Of a stretch of DNA of 19,868 nucleotides, positions 13,536 through 19,868 are shown in pieces; the stretch's first letter is position 1, and each line of letters opens with the position of its first letter. Below the pieces are notes generated by a model. It was not told where the DNA came from. It made no database searches and was given only the letters and a program-made list of their open reading frames with translations. Made by a program: the position numbers and the translations under genes. The stretch comes from Candidatus Delongbacteria bacterium (GTDB lineage Bacteria; UBA4055): the NCBI GenBank assembly GCA_013139625.1, contig WTAK01000098.1, forward strand, positions 1-19,868, read 5' to 3'.

Positions 13536-14345
13536 TTATTTCTGATAGAGTTCGTTTTCTCTCAGATAAATTCTCTCTATATGAGTGCTTTTTCCAGTTT
13601 CACTATCAGCAGTTATAAGTACACCATTCAATCTCAGGTCATCAGAGGCTGTCTCATACCTGAAAGGTGTCTGATATTTAAATCTACTTAATGCAACTTC
13701 AGTTTTCATTCCTAGAACAGAGTCGAAAGGACCTGTCATTCCAACATCTGAAATAAATGCAGTTCCTTTAGGAAATATTTCTTCATCAGCAGTCTGAACA
13801 TGAGTATGAGTACCAACTACTGCACTGACTTGACCATCTAAGAATCGTCCCATAGCAATTTTTTCCGCAGTTGCTTCTGCATGAAAATCAACGAAAATTA
13901 TATCTGCCTGTGACTTTAATTTGCCGACAAGGTCCTTCATTTTCATAAAAGGGCAGTCAATAGCTTGCATAAATGTTCTTCCCTGAATATTTACAACAGC
14001 TATTTTCTTTCCAAGGCTGCTATCTTTTATACAGTATCCTCTACCCGGAACTCCCTCAGGATAATTCAAAGGTCTAAGAATATTTGAGTATCTTGGATTT
14101 GTCAAGGTTTTATGAAAATTTTGATAATCCCAAATATGAATTCCTGAAGTAATTACATCTACACCTAAGCTGAAATATTTATTTGCCAAACCTTCAGAGA
14201 GGCCTTTTCCGTTACGAGTATTCTCACCGTTAACAATGATAAACTCAGGTGAATACTTAAGCTTAAGATAAGGCATAGCCTTCTCAAATATTCTCATTCC
14301 TGGTTCGCCGATCACATCCGCTATAAATAATATTTTAACTTCCAT
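13536..14345 (-). CDS. ymdB: YmdB-family metallophosphoesterase
   Basis: YmdB-family proteins are di-metal phosphodiesterases with activity on cyclic nucleotides, often encoded after rny. The 269-residue protein matches throughout: FIADVIGEPG with Asp10, VNGEN with Glu41 and Asn42, FVDFHAEAT with His155, and VGTHTHVQTAD with His180 and His182. One key site differs. The metal-ligand motif Gly-Asn-His (as in B. subtilis MGNHTWD) reads Gly-Ile-His here (Ile69, His70; codon ATT), and the usual Gly before Asp10 is Ala. The loss of the Asn ligand may reduce or change catalysis. The start codon overlaps the rny stop by one base (TAATG), so the two are translated together. The serpin follows after 34 bases. 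Confidence 0.93.
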   Translation of the reverse strand: MEVKILFIADVIGEPGMRIFEKAMPYLKLKYSPEFIIVNGENTRNGKGLSEGLANKYFSLGVDVITSGIHIWDYQNFHKTLTNPRYSNILRPLNYPEGVPGRGYCIKDSSLGKKIAVVNIQGRTFMQAIDCPFMKMKDLVGKLKSQADIIFVDFHAEATAEKIAMGRFLDGQVSAVVGTHTHVQTADEEIFPKGTAFISDVGMTGPFDSVLGMKTEVALSRFKYQTPFRYETASDDLRLNGVLITADSETGKSTHIERIYLRENELYQK

Positions 14346-15919
14346 TATTTTGCAACCCCACTTGCACGATATTCTCTGATTACAGTAACTTTAATGTGTC
14401 CAGGATATTTCATTTCATCTTGTATCTTCTGAGCAATATCTGTTGCCAACATATCCGCTCTTGCATCATCAACATCCTCATTCTCGACTAATACCCTTAT
14501 CTCTCTACCTGCTTGAATAGCGTAGGATTTTGTAACACCATCATACTCCATGGCTACAGCTTCAAGTTTTTCAAGTCTTTGCAGGTAATTACCAAGAGTT
14601 TCTCTTCTCGCACCAGGTCGTGAAGAAGAAATTGCATCCGCTGCTGCTACCAGTGTACTTATTGGGTGCATTGCAGGTGCATCTTCATGATGTGATGCAA
14701 TTGCATTTATTACAATTTTTGCTTCTTTATATTTTTTCGCAATTTCAATACCTAATTCAACATGTGTTCCTTCTTGATATTGATCAACCGCTTTTCCAAT
14801 ATCATGTAAAAGTCCTGCTCTTACAGCTAATTTTGTATCATATCCCATTTCTGTAGCCATTAGTCCACAAAGTTTTGCACATTCAACTGAGTGCAACAGT
14901 ACATTCTGTCCATAGCTTGTACGATACTCTAATCTTCCCAGTAATTTAATGATCTCAGGATGAAGATTATGGACACCAAGTTCGATAACAGTATCATTAC
15001 CGATCTCTTTGATCAAAGCTTCCATCTCTTTCTTAGATTTTTCGACAACTTCTTCGATCTTACCAGGATGAACTCTACCATCTTGAATAAGCTTTTCCAG
15101 TGCATTCTTTGCAATAGCTCTTCTGTAAGGATCAAATCCTGAAAGTACAACTGCTCCAGGTGTATCATCTACGATGACCTCAATTCCAGTAGCCTGCTCA
15201 AAAGATCTAATATTTCTTCCCTCTCTACCAATAATTCTTCCTTTGATCTCATCATTTGGAAGATTTACAACCGATAAAGTAGTATCCGCACTATGATCAG
15301 CTGCAGTTCTTTGAATTGCAGAAACAACAATTTCTTTTGCTTCTCTATCCGCAGTTTCTTTTGCTTCATCTTTTACTTCTTTAATAAGTTTTGCAACACT
15401 GTTCTTAGCATCAGTGATCAAATGTTCTTTTAACTCTTCAAGTACTTCCTCTTTAGAAAGTCCTGAGATTGTTTCTAATTTATCAATTGCTTCTTGATAT
15501 TTTACATCAACCAATTCTTGTTTTTCAACTAAATGACGTTTTCTGTCTTCAATTGACTGTTCTTTACTTTTTAGCTCTTTTTCTTTCTTGGACATTTCAT
15601 CGCTTTTAACTTTAATATCGTTTTGAACATCCTTAAGTTTTAATTCTTCTTTGTGGATCTCATTTTCTTTTTTTCTAACTAAATCTTCATGCTTTTGTTT
15701 TTCCTTAGCAATTTCATCTCTGATTTTTATTTCTTCTTTTAAAATACTTGCTTGAGATTCTTTAAGCTGTAATTCTGATTCTTTTTCTGCTTGCGCTATT
15801 ATTTTTTCTGCTTGCGCTTTAGAGCTACCGATCTTACTTTCGATTAACCATTTAGCTACAATATAACCAACTAAAAATGCTATCGGTATTGATATCAATA
15901 AATATAATTCTTGTGACAT
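14345..15919 (-). CDS. rny: Ribonuclease Y
   Basis: RNase Y is a membrane-anchored endoribonuclease that starts decay of many mRNAs. The 524-residue length is normal. An N-terminal membrane helix (about 5-25) is followed by a long, Lys/Glu-rich coiled coil (about 35-205), a KH RNA-binding domain (about 208-275) with [12 protein letters not shown], and an HD domain with the catalytic His372-Asp373 in LLHDIGKA and SHHEDAP further on. The C-terminus carries the family end RPGARRE...[11 protein letters not shown]. The ATG follows GGAG at a five-base spacing. A TATAAT in the gap to the 6S RNA could give it its own promoter. It is coupled to ymdB by a one-base overlap. Confidence 0.97.
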   Translation of the reverse strand: MSQELYLLISIPIAFLVGYIVAKWLIESKIGSSKAQAEKIIAQAEKESELQLKESQASILKEEIKIRDEIAKEKQKHEDLVRKKENEIHKEELKLKDVQNDIKVKSDEMSKKEKELKSKEQSIEDRKRHLVEKQELVDVKYQEAIDKLETISGLSKEEVLEELKEHLITDAKNSVAKLIKEVKDEAKETADREAKEIVVSAIQRTAADHSADTTLSVVNLPNDEIKGRIIGREGRNIRSFEQATGIEVIVDDTPGAVVLSGFDPYRRAIAKNALEKLIQDGRVHPGKIEEVVEKSKKEMEALIKEIGNDTVIELGVHNLHPEIIKLLGRLEYRTSYGQNVLLHSVECAKLCGLMATEMGYDTKLAVRAGLLHDIGKAVDQYQEGTHVELGIEIAKKYKEAKIVINAIASHHEDAPAMHPISTLVAAADAISSSRPGARRETLGNYLQRLEKLEAVAMEYDGVTKSYAIQAGREIRVLVENEDVDDARADMLATDIAQKIQDEMKYPGHIKVTVIREYRASGVAK

Positions 15920-15953
15920 AATATCTCCATGTTATTTTAAAACTGTTAATTCC

Positions 15954-15959
15954 ATTATA
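15954..15959 (-). promoter_or_regulatory. -10-like TATAAT upstream of rny
   Basis: A perfect minus-strand TATAAT lies 35 bases before the rny start and just past the 6S RNA. A good -35 box at 17 bases is not seen. Confidence 0.35.
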
Positions 15960-15984
15960 ATATTAAAAGCGTTAGATAGATAAA

Positions 15985-16163
15985 AAATTTACAACCCCTT
16001 ACGTAGTAAGTCGATTATTCGGTACGTTGGGTGTCGTCCTTGCGGATCCATAGTCCACTACCCTAAAAAGAGCCACATTTTTTCATGTGGATGAGGCTTT
16101 ATGTCACTGCAAGTTAACAAACTCCCTATTTGTAGTTTTGAAACTACTACATAAAGGGGTCGT
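15985..16163 (-). ncRNA. ssrS: 6S RNA
   Basis: 6S RNA mimics an open promoter and sequesters sigma70 RNA polymerase. The minus-strand sequence begins four bases after the zapA stop codon, the classic location of this gene. A long closing stem joins 16163-16144 to 16010-15991 with about 19 pairs and one bulged base, followed by a U-rich stretch. An apical hairpin CCACAT/ATGTGG (16085-16090 with 16073-16078) and the motif GGACGACACCC in the 3' half match E. coli 6S RNA (AAUGUGGC and GCGACGACAC). The unpaired middle on both sides of the apical hairpin forms the central bubble. The total of about 175 bases is the usual size. The exact ends are estimated from the stem. Confidence 0.85.
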
Positions 16164-16166
16164 AAT

Positions 16167-16430
16167 TTATTTAAAGAGAGAGGTGTCTAAGATATCATCA
16201 ATGCTTTTCATATTCTCTCTATAAGTTTTATCGTTTTTTAAGAATTCCGCTGTAATATTCAAAATTGCGAGTACTGCAATTCTCTTTGTTGAATGTTCAT
16301 TTGAAGACTTACGAATTTCTTCAATTTTATTTACAACATATTCAACAACTTCTTTGACATATTCTTCCTGACCTGCATTTACTTTGACAGGGAATTCTTC
16401 TCCGAGGATATTTACTTTTATAGATTCCAT
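16167..16430 (-). CDS. zapA: Cell division protein ZapA
   Basis: ZapA is a small cytoplasmic protein that binds and bundles FtsZ at midcell. The 87 residues match: a beta-rich N-terminus VNILGEEFPVKV, the helix YVKEVVEYVVNKIEEIR, the conserved stretch STKRIAVLAILNITAEFL, and a coiled-coil C-terminus. The ATG overlaps a weak ribosome site (TAGG). It lies 15 bases after the acidic coiled-coil gene and is followed directly by 6S RNA, the common arrangement that helps confirm both. Confidence 0.92.
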   Translation of the reverse strand: MESIKVNILGEEFPVKVNAGQEEYVKEVVEYVVNKIEEIRKSSNEHSTKRIAVLAILNITAEFLKNDKTYRENMKSIDDILDTSLFK

Positions 16431-16445
16431 CCTACGCTCGGGTTT

Positions 16446-16838
16446 TTACAATAATGTATCTAATTGTTCAAGTTCAGATTCAACTTCTTTTTCATCGGTA
16501 TCATCTTTTTTATCTTCAGGTTCTTCTTTTACCGATTTTTTCTCTTCTTTTTCTTCTACTTTAACTTCTTTTTCGTCAGTATCATCGAAAAGAGATTCCA
16601 ATTCAGATAATTTTTCTTCAATTTCCTTTACTGCTTCTTCATTTTCGCTGGAAATCTTATCTTTTTCACCGGAAATCTTATCTAATTCTGATTGTATATT
16701 CTTATTTACTTTTTTTAATTCTTCAATTTCAGAATTGATCTTTTCTATTTCTTTATTCTTTTCTTCAAGTTCACTCTGCTGTGCTTTTATTTTATCTGCG
16801 GCTTGAACTATTTTTTCTTTAATCTTGTTAAAATCCAT
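16446..16838 (-). CDS. Acidic coiled-coil protein, ZapB-like by position
   Basis: A 130-residue soluble protein, coiled coil from about residue 5 to 84 (heptads rich in Ile, Leu, Glu and Lys), followed by a highly charged, likely disordered tail with a duplicated octamer DDTDEKEV (85-92 and 112-119) and a hydrophobic end LEQLDTLL. It has no enzymatic motif. In many bacteria a small coiled-coil protein of the ZapB/TIGR02449 type precedes zapA, and the location between pheT and zapA suggests the same cell-division role. Low-complexity sequence limits any family call. AAGGAC lies before the ATG. Confidence 0.72.
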   Translation of the reverse strand: MDFNKIKEKIVQAADKIKAQQSELEEKNKEIEKINSEIEELKKVNKNIQSELDKISGEKDKISSENEEAVKEIEEKLSELESLFDDTDEKEVKVEEKEEKKSVKEEPEDKKDDTDEKEVESELEQLDTLL

Positions 16839-16849
16839 ATTTAGTCCTT

Positions 16850-19231
16850 TTATCTAATTTCAACGTTCAGGTCTTTTTTTAGCCCATTTATTATTTTATT
16901 AAATAGTTTGTCAATTTCTTTATCTGCCAGGGTTTTATCATTAGATTGGAATTCCATTCTAAATGTATATGATTTTTTATTAGAATCGATCTGTTTTCCC
17001 TGATAGTGATCAACTGTTTTAACATTTTGTAAGTATTTACCTCCATATTTTTGAATAACATTATTTATTGTCAAAGATTCTTCATTTACATCCATTAAAA
17101 CTGAAATGTCTTTTATTACTTTCGGGTATTTTGATAAATCACTTAGTATAACAGTATCATCAATACTCATACTATCTTCAACCAGCATTTCGAAACAGAA
17201 GATACTATTCTTAATTTCAAATACCTTTGTTGTTTCATCTGACAACTTTCCAAAGGTTGCTATCTTCTTTCCATTTGAGAAGACAGATAAAGATTGTGAT
17301 TTATTGTAATAGCTTGGAATATCTTTATTCTCAAATTTAATATCTTTTATTTTTTTTGCTGCTAAAAATTGTTCTGCAATTCCTTTAATATCATAAAAAT
17401 CATACTCAAGTTCTGCTTCATTCCATTGTTGTTTTCTGTTGATGCCGGAAAGCAAAACAGCAAAAGAGTTTTTTTCTTCCAACTCTTTATCTTTGTGATA
17501 GAATATCTTTCCAACTTCGAAAATATTTATATTTTCATATTTTCTTCGGATATTCTTTCCTGCAATGTTCAATAGAGAGATCAGGATAGAGTTTCTTAAA
17601 TGATTCATTTCCTCATTGAGTGGATGCTGGATCTTCACGGGCTTTTTTTCAAATGGAACACAGAACTTATGATCTACCATACTTTTTGCGGATATTTCAT
17701 ATAATCCCATTCCAACCAATTTTTCTCTAATAAGATCAATTTCAAGTTCTTCTTCATCTTCGTTAATATTTAGATCGATATTTGATTTTATTTTTTCCGG
17801 TATTTTATCATAGCCATACAACCTGACCACTTCTTCAATAATGTCAATTTCTCTAGTGATATCCGGTCTAAATGTAGGTACAGTTACCGTAAGAATATCT
17901 TCTGTTTTTTCTACAGTTTTTAGATCAATTGAATTTAATGAAGATATTATATCTTTTTTATCAATTTTAAATCCTAATAATTTTTCAGTTCTGCTCAAAC
18001 GTAACTCTATCGAGATTTCGTTAATTTTATTAGGGTAAACATCATAGATACCTTTAGCAGTTTTACCACCTGCAAGTTCATTGATCAAAGCTGCTGCTCG
18101 GTTTATAACAAACTCTGCATTGTTTGGGTCCACACCTCTTTCAAATCTTTTTGAAGAATCAGAAAAAATATTAGTATGTTTAACAGTGTGTCTTATATCT
18201 GCCAAATTGAAATAAGCAACCTCCAGTAGCACATCTGTAGTTTTTTCAGTTACGCCACTATTTAATCCACCCATAACACCTGCTAAAGCGACAGGTCTTT
18301 TATCATCACAGATAAGAAGGATGTCATCGTTTAATTTATATTTATTTTCATCCAAAGTGGTAAATTCTTCACCATTTTTAGCTTTTCGTACAATAATTTT
18401 TTTACCGGCAATATCATTGTAATCAAATGCGTGCAGCGGATGCCCCGTTTCCATTAGAACAAAATTTGTAATATCTACAACATTGTTTATCGGTCTTAAT
18501 CCAACTGCGATCAATTTTTCTTTTAGCCATTTTGGCGATTCTTTTACAGTAATGTCCTTGATAAGTCTTGCAGAGTACCTAGGGCATGCGTCAGTATCTT
18601 TAATCTCTATATTTATGTAATCTTCGATCCTTTCATTGCTTTCTTCCAGCTTAAACTCAGGAACCTTCAACTTTTCCCCAGTTAGATATGCAAATTCACG
18701 TCCAAATCCTAAATACCCTAAAGCATCAGCACGATTAGCAGTAACTTCAAGATCAAAAACATGATCCTCATATCCATAAAGTTCCTTGAAAGATGTTCCT
18801 GCTGAATACTTATCATCAAGAACCATTATTCCGTCATGATTATCAGATAGCCCAAGTTCATCCTCGGCACAGATCATTCCATTAGATTCAATACCACGCA
18901 TTTTAGCCTTTTTTATCTTAAAATCAGGGAATTTAGCTCCCACAAGTGCAACTGGAACTGTTTGACCAGTGGCAACATTCGGTGCTCCACATACGATCTG
19001 TAGTTCTTCACTGCCGACATCAACTTTACAAACAGTTAACCGGTCTGCATCAGGGTGCTTTACACATTCAGTAACTTTCCCAACAACGAAATTTTCAAAA
19101 TTATTGCTTATATGTTCTACTGATTCAGATTCAAATCCAAGTATTGCTAATTTATGAGCAATTTCATTTATATTTGAAGTATCTATGTTATGTTCAACGT
19201 AATCTTTTAACCAATTTGCGGATATTTTCAT
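16850..19231 (-). CDS. pheT: Phenylalanine-tRNA ligase beta subunit
   Basis: The beta subunit of the (alpha-beta)2 enzyme that charges tRNA-Phe. The 793 residues contain all the expected domains: an N-terminal tRNA-binding domain (about 40-150, with GKVTECVKHPDADRLTVCKVD, QIVCGAPNV and GMICAEDELGLS), the B3/B4 editing region, the B5 domain (about 405-475), the catalytic-like core (with PLNEEMNHLRNS) and a C-terminal anticodon-binding FDX-ACB domain (about 700-793, with KYPKVIKDISV and SYTFRMEFQSNDKTL). It starts 21 bases after pheS, with GGAA as the ribosome site, and ends 11 bases before the coiled-coil gene. Confidence 0.97.
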   Translation of the reverse strand: MKISANWLKDYVEHNIDTSNINEIAHKLAILGFESESVEHISNNFENFVVGKVTECVKHPDADRLTVCKVDVGSEELQIVCGAPNVATGQTVPVALVGAKFPDFKIKKAKMRGIESNGMICAEDELGLSDNHDGIMVLDDKYSAGTSFKELYGYEDHVFDLEVTANRADALGYLGFGREFAYLTGEKLKVPEFKLEESNERIEDYINIEIKDTDACPRYSARLIKDITVKESPKWLKEKLIAVGLRPINNVVDITNFVLMETGHPLHAFDYNDIAGKKIIVRKAKNGEEFTTLDENKYKLNDDILLICDDKRPVALAGVMGGLNSGVTEKTTDVLLEVAYFNLADIRHTVKHTNIFSDSSKRFERGVDPNNAEFVINRAAALINELAGGKTAKGIYDVYPNKINEISIELRLSRTEKLLGFKIDKKDIISSLNSIDLKTVEKTEDILTVTVPTFRPDITREIDIIEEVVRLYGYDKIPEKIKSNIDLNINEDEEELEIDLIREKLVGMGLYEISAKSMVDHKFCVPFEKKPVKIQHPLNEEMNHLRNSILISLLNIAGKNIRRKYENINIFEVGKIFYHKDKELEEKNSFAVLLSGINRKQQWNEAELEYDFYDIKGIAEQFLAAKKIKDIKFENKDIPSYYNKSQSLSVFSNGKKIATFGKLSDETTKVFEIKNSIFCFEMLVEDSMSIDDTVILSDLSKYPKVIKDISVLMDVNEESLTINNVIQKYGGKYLQNVKTVDHYQGKQIDSNKKSYTFRMEFQSNDKTLADKEIDKLFNKIINGLKKDLNVEIR

Positions 19232-19252
19232 TATCTATTCCAAAATTTATAT

Positions 19253-19868
19253 TTAAAATTGTTCAAGGAATCTCAGATCGTTTTCATAAAGATCTCTTAT
19301 ATCGTTGATTCCATATTTTAGCATTGTTAATCTTTCTATTCCTAGTCCAAAAGCAAAACCAGTATATTTTTCACTGTCAACACCAACATTTTCAAGTAGC
19401 TTAGGATGAACCATTCCACACCCACCAAGTTCTATCCAACCGCTATTTTTACAAAGAGAACATCCTTTACCACCACACTTAAAACAAGTAACATCAACTT
19501 CAGCTGAAGGTTCGGTAAAAGGAAAATAGTGAGGTCTGAATCTTACTTTTGTTTCATTTCCGTAAAGATGTTTGAAAAACGCAAGTAGGGTTCCTTTTAA
19601 TTCAGCAAAAGAAACATTTTCATCGACGTATAATCCTTCTAATTGCATGAACATTGCAGTATGTGTTGCATTTTCTTTCTCGTTTCGATAAACTCTACCC
19701 GGACATATGATCCTATACGGCGGATCTGTTTTTTCCATTGTTCTTATTTGAACAGAGGATGTCTCAGTTCTTAACAATAACTGTGCATCTTTATCGACAT
19801 AAAGCGAATCTGTTATTTTTCTGGCAGGATGCCATTCAGGCATATTTAATGCATCAAATATGTAGTGT
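19253..19868 (-). CDS. pheS: Phenylalanine-tRNA ligase alpha subunit, N-terminus beyond the window
   Basis: The catalytic alpha subunit of phenylalanyl-tRNA synthetase. The frame is open to the window edge and reads [20 protein letters not shown], so the Met at 19843 is internal and 204 C-terminal residues are visible. Class II motif 2 ([12 protein letters not shown] ... RVYRNE) and motif 3 ([22 protein letters not shown]) are intact. A cysteine-rich segment [17 protein letters not shown] precedes GGCGMVHP, a form that is common in the family. It heads a run with pheT, the coiled coil, zapA, 6S RNA, rny and ymdB. Confidence 0.96.
   Translation of the reverse strand, partial: HYIFDALNMPEWHPARKITDSLYVDKDAQLLLRTETSSVQIRTMEKTDPPYRIICPGRVYRNEKENATHTAMFMQLEGLYVDENVSFAELKGTLLAFFKHLYGNETKVRFRPHYFPFTEPSAEVDVTCFKCGGKGCSLCKNSGWIELGGCGMVHPKLLENVGVDSEKYTGFAFGLGIERLTMLKYGINDIRDLYENDLRFLEQF

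Noticed and set aside
16384..16806. Plus-strand Ser/Phe-rich open frame of 140 codons
   Set aside because: It is the antisense of the Glu/Lys-rich coiled-coil gene and zapA; its composition is what the complement of those codons gives.

Overview
The window is AT-rich bacterial chromosome from an organism with a cell envelope that carries exported and lipid-anchored proteins (a lipobox of the type FFS-Cys, a secreted thioredoxin, a secreted serpin). The order pheS-pheT-coiled coil-zapA-6S RNA-rny-ymdB, the low GC and the Bacteroidetes-like lipoprotein signal suggest a bacterium of the wider FCB group, perhaps one of the uncultured candidate phyla. That placement is inference; no rRNA is present. 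TGA acts as a normal stop in several genes here (for example osmC-like, hutI, ECF-S), so the genetic code is standard.

Layout. 1-1693 (+): C-terminal two thirds of a P-type cation pump, cut by the window edge. 1741-4212 (-): large lipoprotein with three Ig-like repeats and an FGE/sulfatase-modifying-factor fold. 4307-6148 (-): three overlapping genes, ECF-type membrane protein, DUF1893 and an exported alpha/beta hydrolase. 6216-8581 (-): imidazolonepropionase (hutI) translationally coupled to an aldo/keto reductase with a ferredoxin domain. 8761-10633 (+): a thiol-redox cluster, namely thioredoxin, secreted thioredoxin, a tiny membrane protein with an in-frame TGA, an OsmC-like protein and an ArsR-family regulator. 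10695-19868 (-): a long co-oriented run, pheS, pheT, a ZapB-like coiled coil, zapA, 6S RNA, rny, ymdB, serpin, a small membrane protein and mnmH (selU).

The main discovery is at 9701-9898. A 65-codon DUF6132-like membrane protein gene is interrupted by one TGA exactly where relatives, as I remember the family, carry cysteine (Gly-x-Cys-Pro-Ile-Thr). The frame stays open and protein-like beyond the TGA and ends in a 4-base ATGA overlap with the next gene. Convergent to this cluster lies mnmH, whose product puts selenium into tRNA. Together these support a previously unannotated selenoprotein in a thioredoxin/OsmC/ArsR redox operon, in an organism with an active selenophosphate pathway. A palindrome sits between the -35 and -10 boxes of the trxA promoter, a natural operator position for the ArsR protein.

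Other notable items are a well-preserved 6S RNA between zapA and rny, a YmdB phosphodiesterase that has lost a metal-ligand Asn, a serpin with a predicted P1 Lys, and two palindromic intergenic repeats, one of which encodes the C-terminus of a protein. No stretch over 300 bases lacks a gene; the longest gaps (8582-8839, 15920-16166) hold divergent promoters and the 6S RNA.
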